A stretch of 11,984 nt of DNA from Acidobacteriota bacterium (GTDB taxonomy: Bacteria > Acidobacteriota > Aminicenantia > UBA2199). Of this stretch, positions 1 through 6,672 are shown in pieces; position 1 is the first letter of the stretch, and every line of letters starts with the position of its first letter. The position numbers and the translations under genes are program-made. The notes beneath the pieces were generated by a model that saw only the letters and a list, made by a program, of their open reading frames with translations, searched no databases and was not told the origin of the DNA. Location of the stretch: positions 1 to 11,984 of the forward strand of contig JAKAGC010000056.1 in NCBI GenBank assembly GCA_021817755.1, in the 5' to 3' direction.

Positions 1-760
1 TCTGATAACCCGTTTCACCCGGTGTATCACGAACCAGGAAGTAATCGATAATCCAGAAAACAGCCAGAAGTAATGCAGGAGCAATAAATACCCAAACAAG
101 CCCCATATTATCCAGGACCAATTTACCCCAATCATAAGCAAAGTAGAGTCCCAGAGAAATCAAGATTCCGAAAATGGCGCCGAAAACACCACGTTCACGG
201 ACATGGAACCAGGCTGCATTTACTTTCACAATAGCAACTGCACCAAAACTCTGGAAATACATATTTAATGCATATAGAATTGAAAAAACTTCCACGAAAT
301 TTTTAGCGATAAAATCGCTTCCCGGGCCTTGTTCCAGAAGAGAAAATGTAGCCAAACCCATAAACAGGTTAACCAACAACGTGCCGCCTGTTCCCAAAAG
401 CATGGAAAAGCGACCACCAAACCGGTCTGTAAGAGGACCATTTATAATAAATGACACCCCATATACCACAGTTCCGATCCCGAAAATAATACCAAAAGCT
501 TCGTTCCCCATCAGGGAGTTTCCATTGGAACCAGGAATCGATTCAAATACCGATTTACTAACCGTAAGATTATACCGGCCCATATAGAGCAGAGCGTATG
601 TTAAACCAAGCGGAAGCCAGTTCATCAGGCGGCGTTTGCGATATGCTTTCGAGTGGCCAACATCGATTTTCGGAAGCCGGGAAATCACTACCGTGACTCC
701 CAGGAGGAGCAGTAAAATCGGGATAATATTATTTAACCAGGCAGGCAGTGAGCTAAACAT
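1..760 (-). CDS. OPA-family MFS transporter (organophosphate:phosphate antiporter type), partial
   Basis: This is the N-terminal 253 residues of an inner-membrane transporter; the rest lies beyond the left edge. It starts with a hydrophobic segment (about residues 10-28), then a basic stretch (38-45), and then several membrane helices. Motifs resemble the GlpT/UhpT/SLC37 group. LLYMGRYNL (57-65) places R62 where GlpT has its phosphate-binding arginine R45. GPLTDRFGGR (108-117) is the MFS loop 2-3 signature. MYFQSFGA (167-174) followed by AAWFHVRERG (182-191) is typical of the OPA family. The ATG at 758-760 is chosen because AGGAGG lies 7 nt upstream, inside the last codons of the preceding gene, with only 1 nt between the genes, so translation is probably coupled. 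By family knowledge the substrate would be a phosphorylated sugar or glycerol phosphate exchanged for phosphate; the exact substrate cannot be read. The extra N-terminal helix is unusual compared with E. coli GlpT. Confidence 0.85.
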   Translation of the reverse strand, partial: MFSSLPAWLNNIIPILLLLLGVTVVISRLPKIDVGHSKAYRKRRLMNWLPLGLTYALLYMGRYNLTVSKSVFESIPGSNGNSLMGNEAFGIIFGIGTVVYGVSFIINGPLTDRFGGRFSMLLGTGGTLLVNLFMGLATFSLLEQGPGSDFIAKNFVEVFSILYALNMYFQSFGAVAIVKVNAAWFHVRERGVFGAIFGILISLGLYFAYDWGKLVLDNMGLVWVFIAPALLLAVFWIIDYFLVRDTPGETGYQ

Positions 761-761
761 G

Positions 762-1517
762 TTACAGCCTCCTAGAATGAACCGTCCATAAGCGGTTTAG
801 AACTTCTTCCAGGTGTGCGCCAAGCAGGGCCGGTTTATCTGTTTTTTCAGGCATATTTTCAAAAATACCATAAGGAACATTAAAGCCCCGTACTTTAAGG
901 AATTCTTTATCTGTTGTCATTTCTTCCCAGTCTGAACCCTTGTAGAGCATTTCAAGTTTAATATCTTCCAGCGCGTGTTGCAGGATCGAATCCGGTTTAT
1001 CCGGGTTATAACGTCTACGGTTTTTCATCATCGATTCTTCGAAGGTCACATTGATATAAAGTGTACAGGCCGTTTTGAGAATCTCATCCGACAGGTGCTC
1101 ATAAGCCGTAATAAATCCACCATGTTCTGTACCCCGGGAGAATTCGATAATCGCTGTTTTCCCCGAGGAATGAAAATCAGGATTATCTCGCAGTTTACGG
1201 GAATAAATGAGGTTAATTTTCTTAATAAGGAAATTCCAGTACCATTTTTCTTTAAAAACGTAACCAGGATATGTTTTGCCATTGTATTGGAATTCTTTAT
1301 TTGAGATAAGGCGAGGAAGGCCCATGCTTTCCAGCAGATCATCATCTTCAAATTGTTCCCAGAGGATAGGGAAATCGTCGATTTCGATGAAATCGCCCAC
1401 ATGGAATTTCGCAATCCGTTCATTTAGAGGGGTTTTTTTAAGGAAATCAATCACTTCGGATTTTCCTGCTGCCGGTCTTCCGTTAAGAATTATAATATCG
1501 AAGGTATTATGGTTCAT
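762..1517 (-). CDS. P-loop NTPase, kinase-like, function unknown
   Basis: This is a 251-residue soluble protein. A Walker A loop, GRPAAGKS (13-20), follows a hydrophobic beta strand (DIIILN), as in nucleoside/nucleotide kinases and other small-molecule kinases. A strand ending in an acidic residue (TAIIEFSRG, 121-129) could serve as the Walker B region. An arginine-rich stretch (NRRRYNP, 166-172) could form a lid that contacts phosphate. I see no signal peptide or membrane segment. The start ATG has AAGGAG 5 nt upstream. The gene lies 37 nt after the GNAT-like gene and 1 nt before the OPA transporter, so the three form one operon. A link to uptake of a phosphorylated or phosphorylatable compound is only inferred from the neighbours. 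I recognise the P-loop fold but not a named family. Confidence 0.8.
   Translation of the reverse strand: MNHNTFDIIILNGRPAAGKSEVIDFLKKTPLNERIAKFHVGDFIEIDDFPILWEQFEDDDLLESMGLPRLISNKEFQYNGKTYPGYVFKEKWYWNFLIKKINLIYSRKLRDNPDFHSSGKTAIIEFSRGTEHGGFITAYEHLSDEILKTACTLYINVTFEESMMKNRRRYNPDKPDSILQHALEDIKLEMLYKGSDWEEMTTDKEFLKVRGFNVPYGIFENMPEKTDKPALLGAHLEEVLNRLWTVHSRRL
768..773 (-). promoter_or_regulatory. Ribosome binding site of the OPA transporter, inside the upstream gene
   Basis: AGGAGG on the minus strand sits 7 nt before the transporter ATG. The same six bases encode the two final arginines of the P-loop protein, so the site is read through by ribosomes finishing that gene. This supports translational coupling of the two genes. 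Confidence 0.75.
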
Positions 1518-1554
1518 ATTTTCTCCTTATATAAATAAAATATCCACAAAAAAG

Positions 1555-2685
1555 TTAATTCAATTTTTTCTCAAACATACCATAATCTTTATTTTTTCGA
1601 GCTGCAATATGTTCAAGAACACGGTTCATCATACCGTTATTTTCAAGGATCCATGAAAGCTCTGCCGTATTGTAGCCAAGAGACACAGCGTTTTCTACGA
1701 TCTTTTTATAAAGCATCATATCGATACCTTTCTGGCGGTAATCCTTCATTACTCCCATTAAGGCAACGCGGATGCGATTGATTTTTCTATATTCGCGAAA
1801 AGCTTTAAACCAGCCAAAAGGAAGAAGCTTTCCCCGAATTGCACCCAGTGCCTGGTTAATATCCGGGATTCCCATGATAAAACCAGCCGGTTCTCCGTTA
1901 TGTTCTGCGATAATAATCAATTTCTCTTCAAGGAAGAACTTAATTTTTTTAAATTCCGTAACAGCATCATCGATTCTAAAAGGAGTAAATCCCCAGTTTT
2001 CCGACCAGCTTTCATTAAAAATACCCAGGATGATTTTGAATTCTCTCTCGATGTATTTTGATTCAAACGTACGAAAAATAATTCCATTATCTTTTAGTCT
2101 ATCTTCCAATTTATTGATAAAAGAGGGAATGCGGATCGAATCTTTCGTAATCGTATAGGCGAAGAAGCGCATAGCCATATCAAAACCGCAGGCTCGATAT
2201 AGCTTTTCATAGTAAGGTGGATTATAAGGCATGAGTATTGAAGGTGGTTCGGAGAAGCCATCGATCAACAGCCCTGCGATATCATTTAGAGAGTAGTTTG
2301 TAGGGCCCCGTAAGGAATCAAATCCCTGATTCTTAATCCATTCTTCGACGTATTTGAATAGTAATTTTGCTGCATTTATATCGTCGATGCATTCGAAGAA
2401 ACCAAAAAAGGCTGTTTTGTCTTTATGGAAATCATTATGGTCGGAATTGATAATACCAGCTATTCTACCCACCGGTTTATTGTCTTTATAGCAGACGAAG
2501 TGGATAGTTTGGTTATTTCGGAGGAAAGAGTTATGTTTTGGACTGAAGATTTTTTTTTCTTCTGAGATAAGAGGAGCCACCCATGCATTATAAGGTTTAT
2601 ACAATTCGTAGGGGAGTTTGATAAAATCTGAAAGAACATTGGGGTTAGTAGTATCTTTGATTCTAAAATCTTGAGATTCAGTCAT
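1555..2685 (-). CDS. GNAT-like N-acyltransferase family protein
   Basis: This is a 376-residue protein with no membrane segment. The C-terminal third has the acetyl-CoA binding motif A of the GNAT superfamily: a strand RVALMGV (306-312) followed by a loop of the R/QxxGxG/A type, here YRQKGID (316-322). The usual second glycine is replaced. The middle has the conserved stretch SLRGPTNYSLND (124-135) followed by YNPPYYE (154-160), which I associate with a family of about 370-residue GNAT-like proteins of unknown substrate. The N-terminal half also looks like a degenerate GNAT domain (PVGRIAGIIN, 71-80), so the protein may be a tandem GNAT. The ATG at 2683-2685 is chosen because AAAGAGG lies 8 nt upstream. 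A longer frame reaches a TTG at 2739 but has no ribosome site and would include the likely promoter. It is the first gene of the leftward operon. Confidence 0.75.
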   Translation of the reverse strand: MTESQDFRIKDTTNPNVLSDFIKLPYELYKPYNAWVAPLISEEKKIFSPKHNSFLRNNQTIHFVCYKDNKPVGRIAGIINSDHNDFHKDKTAFFGFFECIDDINAAKLLFKYVEEWIKNQGFDSLRGPTNYSLNDIAGLLIDGFSEPPSILMPYNPPYYEKLYRACGFDMAMRFFAYTITKDSIRIPSFINKLEDRLKDNGIIFRTFESKYIEREFKIILGIFNESWSENWGFTPFRIDDAVTEFKKIKFFLEEKLIIIAEHNGEPAGFIMGIPDINQALGAIRGKLLPFGWFKAFREYRKINRIRVALMGVMKDYRQKGIDMMLYKKIVENAVSLGYNTAELSWILENNGMMNRVLEHIAARKNKDYGMFEKKLN

Positions 2686-2693
2686 CTGGTTAT

Positions 2694-2700
2694 CCTCTTT
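2694..2700 (-). promoter_or_regulatory. Ribosome binding site that fixes the GNAT-like gene start
   Basis: AAAGAGG on the minus strand lies 8 nt before the ATG at 2685. Two earlier in-frame start codons, an ATG at 2712 and a TTG at 2739, have no such site in front of them, so the shorter 376-residue protein is preferred. Confidence 0.65.
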
Positions 2701-2710
2701 ATTATATTTC

Positions 2711-2739
2711 ATTTTAAAACAAAACCACCCAAAATGCAA
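2711..2739 (-). promoter_or_regulatory. Candidate promoter of the GNAT/P-loop/OPA operon
   Basis: On the minus strand, TTGCAT (2739-2734) and TAAAAT (2716-2711) are separated by 17 nt, which would start transcription near 2704, just ahead of the AAAGAGG ribosome site. The -35 element matches the consensus only in its TTG. A TATAAT at 2706-2701 also exists, but a start from it would remove most of the ribosome site and it has no -35 element at the right distance. The call is therefore tentative. Confidence 0.35.
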
Positions 2740-3008
2740 CCACTTTTTTCATTCTTAATTATTAGAAAATTAGCTATTCATAAGACTTTTATAAGATTCC
2801 TCCATATTTGAGAATGTTCCCAATATTGTTTCTATTATGAAAGCAAGAATATATTTATAGAATTCAATAATAATATGAAAGTAATCTTTCCTTTTTCTTT
2901 AGTAAAAGAATTAAATTAAAATTAATATTCTATTCCTGAAATGGTAAATAAAAACCTGGAAATGAAAAACCTACTTTTGAATTTTGATTGACTTAATGGT
3001 GACGGTTC
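2740..3008. other. AT-rich spacer between divergent operons, no gene seen
   Basis: This stretch is visibly very AT-rich and holds no convincing reading frame, tRNA or hairpin with a GC-rich stem. It contains an isolated TTGACT (2988-2993) 21 nt upstream of the rpmE -35 element, but nothing resembling a -10 follows it at 16-18 nt. I see no motif that assigns it a function beyond separating the two operons. Confidence 0.6.
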
Positions 3009-3037
3009 TTGACTTTGTGGGTCAAAAATGATAAAAT
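3009..3037 (+). promoter_or_regulatory. Promoter of the rpmE-prfA-prmC-radical SAM operon
   Basis: TTGACT (3009-3014) and TAAAAT (3032-3037) are separated by 17 nt, giving a predicted start near 3044 and a leader of about 18 nt. The -35 element is part of an imperfect dyad: TTGAC at 3009-3013 is matched by GTCAA at 3021-3025 in the spacer. This could be a small operator or coincidence. Confidence 0.75.
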
Positions 3038-3061
3038 GTGCATTCTATTCTTGGAGGACTA

Positions 3062-3268
3062 ATGAAAAAAGGAATTCATCCCAAATATGAAGAAAGCAAA
3101 GTGATTTGCGCTTGTGGAAGTACATTCACCACCCGATCCACCAATCCGAAAATTGAAGTCGAAATATGTTCAGAATGCCACCCATTTTATACCGGCAAAC
3201 AAAAATATATCGATACTGCTGGCCGCATAGACAAATTTAAGAAAAAATATGGCTACAAAGAGCAGTGA
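3062..3268 (+). CDS. rpmE: Ribosomal protein bL31, zinc-binding form
   Basis: This 68-residue protein of the large ribosomal subunit matches the family along its whole length: it opens MKKGIHPKY and ends with [10 protein letters not shown]. The four zinc ligands of the C+ form are present as C16/C18 (CACG) and C36/C39 (CSEC), so this is the zinc-containing paralogue rather than the zinc-independent one. The ATG at 3062 has GGAGG (3053-3057) just ahead. An in-frame GTG at 3038 is rejected because it lies upstream of the predicted transcription start. It is the first gene of the operon, and its end overlaps the prfA start by 20 nt. Expression together with release factor 1 makes sense as a translation operon. 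Confidence 0.97.
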   Translation: MKKGIHPKYEESKVICACGSTFTTRSTNPKIEVEICSECHPFYTGKQKYIDTAGRIDKFKKKYGYKEQ

Positions 3269-4355
3269 GAAATTATTTTCGTATTTAGAGGGTCTCCACA
3301 GTAAATACAAACTGATATCCGATCAACTGGCTGATTCGGAAATAGTAAAAAATCAGAAAAGATTTGTCGAGCTTTCAAAAGAACTCTCAGAGCTAAAACA
3401 CTTCCACGAAAAATACCGGGAAATGGAAACGCTCAAAAACAAAATCAAAGAAACACGGGAACTCTTCGAAAATTCGGATGACCAGGAAATGAAAGAACTG
3501 GCCCAAGAAGAACTGGCCAACCTGGACATCGAGATGGATAATCTGGAATCTGAAGTGAAAATTCTACTGGTCTCAGATCACACAGAAGATAGCAGAAACG
3601 TGTTTCTCGAAATTCGCGCAGGTGCTGGAGGCGACGAAGCATCTTTGTTCGCCTCAGATCTACTCCGTATGTATACGCGCGTCGCAGAACGGAAAGGATG
3701 GAAAGCCGAAGTTATTTCAACCACCTACTCTTCCATTGGCGGAATCAAAGAAATTATCCTCTACGAGAGAGGTGTTAACGTTAATAAACTTCTTAAATTC
3801 GAAAGTGGCGTTCACCGTGTTCAACGAGTTCCTGTTACTGAATCCAGCGGAAGAATTCATACCTCAACTGTTACCGTTGCAGTTTTACAAGAAGTTGAAG
3901 ACGTTGAAATCGTTATAAATCCCAAAGACCTGCGCATCGATACCTACAGGGCGCAAGGCGCTGGCGGCCAACACGTTAACCGTACCGAATCGGCAATCCG
4001 TATTACTCATATTCCGACTGGTCTTGTGGTCTCCTGCCAGGATGAAAAATCCCAACACAAAAATAAAGAAAGGGCGATGAAAGTTTTGAAATCCCGGCTC
4101 TATGAATTCGAAAAAGGGAAGCAGGAAGACGAAGTGGCAAGCAGCAGGAAATCCCAGGTAGGCAGCGGCGCAAGGGCTGAAAAAATCAGGACATACAATT
4201 TCCCCCAAAGCCGGGTTACCGACCACCGCATCACCGGACAAAATTTCAATATCGAAGTCATTCTCGATGGTGGAATCGATGAAATGATTGCCATCCTCAC
4301 CGAAACATTCACCAAACAAGCCCTGGAAGATAAATTTAAAGAATTAGCTACATAG
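3249..4355 (+). CDS. prfA: Peptide chain release factor 1 (RF1)
   Basis: RF1 reads UAA and UAG stop codons on the ribosome and triggers hydrolysis of peptidyl-tRNA. The 368 residues match the usual length (about 360). The N-terminal 100 residues are helical and charged, as in domain 1. The stop-codon reading tripeptide is P195-V196-T197, which is the PxT form of RF1 and not the SPF form of RF2. The catalytic GGQ is at 239-241 in GAGGQHVN, followed by the conserved [11 protein letters not shown]. The SQHKNK stretch and TYNFPQ.RVTDHR near the C terminus are also family hallmarks. The ATG at 3249 lies within the last 20 nt of rpmE; the next in-frame ATG is far inside domain 1. Upstream there is only a weak purine-rich site, so coupling to rpmE translation is likely. 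The methyltransferase for Q241 is encoded next. Confidence 0.97.
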   Translation: MATKSSEKLFSYLEGLHSKYKLISDQLADSEIVKNQKRFVELSKELSELKHFHEKYREMETLKNKIKETRELFENSDDQEMKELAQEELANLDIEMDNLESEVKILLVSDHTEDSRNVFLEIRAGAGGDEASLFASDLLRMYTRVAERKGWKAEVISTTYSSIGGIKEIILYERGVNVNKLLKFESGVHRVQRVPVTESSGRIHTSTVTVAVLQEVEDVEIVINPKDLRIDTYRAQGAGGQHVNRTESAIRITHIPTGLVVSCQDEKSQHKNKERAMKVLKSRLYEFEKGKQEDEVASSRKSQVGSGARAEKIRTYNFPQSRVTDHRITGQNFNIEVILDGGIDEMIAILTETFTKQALEDKFKELAT

Positions 4356-4362
4356 TTTTATT

Positions 4363-5208
4363 GTGCGCTATTCTGACCTCTTTACCCTATCTCTTGAAAA
4401 ACTCAAAACCATTACTTCCACTGATTCTGCATCTATAAATATCCAACTTCTGATTGAAGAAGTCTTTAATCTCTCTCGCACCGATTTCTGGATAAAAAAA
4501 AACCAATCCATTACTGATCATACGTTATTAAAAAAATTCCACCGCTTACTATTGCGACTTCAAAGAAATGAACCGATTGCTTACATTCTAAAAAAAAAGG
4601 AGTTCTACTGTGAAATCTTTTTTGTCAATAAAAATGTACTCATCCCCCGCCCTGAAACTGAACTTCTTGTAGAAGCAGCCATTCCTCTTGCAAAGAATGC
4701 TCATTCCGTGCTCGATATCGGAGCAGGGAGCGGTATTATTTCAATTGTTCTCGCCAAATATACAAACGCAGAAATCACAGCCATCGATATATCTCCCAAA
4801 GCACTTTACGTCCTGAAAAAAAATAGCCGTTTACACAACGTAAATAATCGAATCAAAGCAATACAAGGAAACTTGTTTCCCAAAACCTCGAAAAAATTTG
4901 ATGTCATTGTTTCAAATCCCCCCTATATTCCCATCAAAGAATGGCAAGAACTGGAACCCGGTGTTAAGGATTTTGAGCCTCAACTGGCATTAGCGGCAGG
5001 TGAAGATGGGCTGGATATTATCCGGCGCATTGTAAAGCCTATTCATCTCTATCTTCAACCACAGGGGTATTTACTAATGGAATTCGGATTCGGCCAGAAG
5101 GATAAACTTAAAACGGTTCTGGAAGAAAACCATTTATCCATTGTTCAATGGATAGATGATTACAGCCGTATTCCCCGTGTCGTTGTGTGCAGTCTGAAAG
5201 AAAAATAA
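4363..5208 (+). CDS. prmC: Release factor glutamine methyltransferase
   Basis: PrmC (HemK) methylates the glutamine of the GGQ motif in release factors using S-adenosylmethionine. The 281 residues comprise a helical substrate-binding N-terminal part (about 1-85), a link with LIPRPETELLVE (94-105), and a Rossmann methyltransferase domain. The SAM loop is LDIGAGSG (117-124). The catalytic motif that holds the glutamine amide is NPPY (185-188). The start is uncertain: the GTG at 4363, 7 nt after the prfA stop, gives a sensible N terminus, but no clear ribosome site precedes it, so translation is probably coupled to prfA. The gene contains several long A runs (4494-4502, 4530-4536, 4590-4598, 4816-4823). 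Adjacency to prfA matches the substrate-enzyme relationship known for these families. Confidence 0.95.
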   Translation: MRYSDLFTLSLEKLKTITSTDSASINIQLLIEEVFNLSRTDFWIKKNQSITDHTLLKKFHRLLLRLQRNEPIAYILKKKEFYCEIFFVNKNVLIPRPETELLVEAAIPLAKNAHSVLDIGAGSGIISIVLAKYTNAEITAIDISPKALYVLKKNSRLHNVNNRIKAIQGNLFPKTSKKFDVIVSNPPYIPIKEWQELEPGVKDFEPQLALAAGEDGLDIIRRIVKPIHLYLQPQGYLLMEFGFGQKDKLKTVLEENHLSIVQWIDDYSRIPRVVVCSLKEK

Positions 5209-5209
5209 A

Positions 5210-6583
5210 ATGAATGTTTTGCTTGTTAATCCTTACATCATTGATTTTACAGCTTACGATTTATGGCTTCGTCCCCTTGGACTTCTATATATTGCCGGAG
5301 TTATTAAAAAATACTCAAACGCTTCCCTTTACTGGTTAGATGCTCTCGACCGTTTTCAGGAAAACGCATTTCCCGAGGGTGATCCGGAAGGAACCCAAAA
5401 GAATCTCGATAAGAAAAATGGAACCGGGAAATACTTCCGCACACCCATAGAACGGCCATCGATTTTTAGAAATATCCCTCGTACCTATTCCCGTTATGGT
5501 ATACCACTGGAATCGTTTAATGAAAAACTCGATAAATTACCACAAATAGATGTTATATTGGTTACAAGCCTCATGACCTACTGGATTGATGGGGTACGGT
5601 TTACCATTGAAACGTTGCGAGAACGTTTTCCTAATGCCAAATTCATCCTGGGCGGAATTCTTCCCACGCTTGTCTCCCATACTCCTTTGAAAAATATGTT
5701 GAATGTGGATTATTTTGTTTCTGGATACGGCGAACTCAAGATTCTCGATATCATGGAAAATCTCGGAGAAAAAGTTCTTCCTCACCCTCAATTAATTGAA
5801 TTGAACCCCGACTCGCTCCCTTATCCTGCTTATGAATTCCTATACAATCAAAATTATCTTCCGCTTTTAACATCCAGAGGGTGTCCGTTTCATTGTACTT
5901 ATTGTGCTTCCGACTTAGTAAATCCTCGTTTTATTGAGCGTTCGGCTCAATCCGTATACCAGGAAATCGAATACATGCATTCACATTTTCGGACCTCCCA
6001 TTTTATTGTTTTTGATGATGCCTTTTTGGTCAACAAGCAGAAGCGATTTTTAAAGGTTTTCAAGCAGGTTCGGGAGCAGTTTGATGTCAGTTTCTACACG
6101 CCCAATGGATTGCATGCAGCGGAGATTGACCAGGAAACCGCACAGCTTCTTTATAATTGCCGGTTTAAAATGTTGCGATTGAGTTTCGAATCCACAGCCA
6201 GTGATATTCTATCTCGTAGTAGTCATAAGGTGAATGTCAAACAAATGATACAGGCAGTGGACAATCTTGAGAAAGCCGGGTACAACCGAAATGAAATCGA
6301 TGTTTATCTTTTATTTGGGTTACCCGGTCAAAGTGTTGCGCAGATTGAAGCCGCATTGGATTTTATAAAGAACCTTGGAGTCAATCCTCATCTCTCTCTT
6401 TTTTCTCCGGTGCCCGGAACAAAGGAATTCAATTTATTGCAAGAAACCGGAGTTCTATCCGATCCTGTGAATTTATATCAAACAAATAAAATATATTTTT
6501 TATATTCCAAATCCGGGTTGAATGGGCAAGAAATTAAGCAGCTTAAAGACCGGTCTTCTTTGTTACTCTCTCCCAATCATTGA
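5210..6583 (+). CDS. B12-binding-domain radical SAM protein, substrate unknown
   Basis: The 457 residues split into an N-terminal Rossmann-like domain resembling cobalamin-binding domains (MNVLLVNPY at 1-9, RPLGLLYIAG at 21-30, then LGGILPTLVSHTP at 146-158) and a radical SAM barrel. The cluster-binding cysteines are C225, C229 and C232 in GCPFHCTYC, the CxxxCxxC signature for a [4Fe-4S] cluster. The SAM-contacting region after it (DVYLLFGLPGQS) is also typical of the class. No DxHxxG motif for base-off cobalamin is visible, as in many members. Such proteins do methylations, ring contractions or other radical chemistry. The reaction here cannot be read. The ATG starts 1 nt after the prmC stop, so it belongs to the translation operon, which could hint at modification of translation components, but this may be incidental. 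The end has stop TGA followed by a hairpin. Confidence 0.85.
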   Translation: MNVLLVNPYIIDFTAYDLWLRPLGLLYIAGVIKKYSNASLYWLDALDRFQENAFPEGDPEGTQKNLDKKNGTGKYFRTPIERPSIFRNIPRTYSRYGIPLESFNEKLDKLPQIDVILVTSLMTYWIDGVRFTIETLRERFPNAKFILGGILPTLVSHTPLKNMLNVDYFVSGYGELKILDIMENLGEKVLPHPQLIELNPDSLPYPAYEFLYNQNYLPLLTSRGCPFHCTYCASDLVNPRFIERSAQSVYQEIEYMHSHFRTSHFIVFDDAFLVNKQKRFLKVFKQVREQFDVSFYTPNGLHAAEIDQETAQLLYNCRFKMLRLSFESTASDILSRSSHKVNVKQMIQAVDNLEKAGYNRNEIDVYLLFGLPGQSVAQIEAALDFIKNLGVNPHLSLFSPVPGTKEFNLLQETGVLSDPVNLYQTNKIYFLYSKSGLNGQEIKQLKDRSSLLLSPNH

Positions 6584-6610
6584 TTAAAATATTAAAAGTT
6601 TTAGGTGGGT

Positions 6611-6642
6611 CCAGAGCCCCATTTTTCAAAAGGGGGCCCTGG
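6611..6642. terminator. Hairpin between convergent operons, probable terminator
   Basis: CCAGAGCCCC (6611-6620) pairs with GGGGCCCTGG (6633-6642) with one A-C mismatch and a 12-nt loop. It is the only GC-rich stem in the 89-nt gap between the radical SAM gene and phoR, which face each other. No clean T run follows on the plus strand. In the minus direction the hairpin is followed, after CACCT, by an AT-rich stretch with short T runs. It may serve phoR better than the radical SAM gene, or both weakly. Confidence 0.5.
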
Positions 6643-6672
6643 TCGTCGAAGACATTTATTATCAAGATATTA

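Noticed and set aside
174..587. 137-codon open frame on the plus strand
   Set aside because: It is antisense to the OPA transporter, whose frame has clear family motifs and a good ribosome site.
2701..2706. TATAAT before the GNAT-like gene
   Set aside because: It would place the transcription start within the ribosome site and no -35 element fits at 16-18 nt.
2686..2739. Upstream TTG/ATG extensions of the GNAT-like gene
   Set aside because: No ribosome site precedes them and the segment overlaps the candidate promoter; the ATG at 2685 has a good site.
3038..3061. GTG start eight codons before the rpmE ATG
   Set aside because: It lies ahead of the predicted transcription start, and L31 proteins begin with MKKGIHP.
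3885..4319. 144-codon open frame on the minus strand
   Set aside because: It lies wholly opposite prfA, which is highly conserved; no ribosome site or known domain is seen.
4598..4672. Internal AGGAG and GTG inside prmC opening another frame
   Set aside because: The frame closes after about 20 codons and resembles nothing; likely chance in an A-rich stretch.
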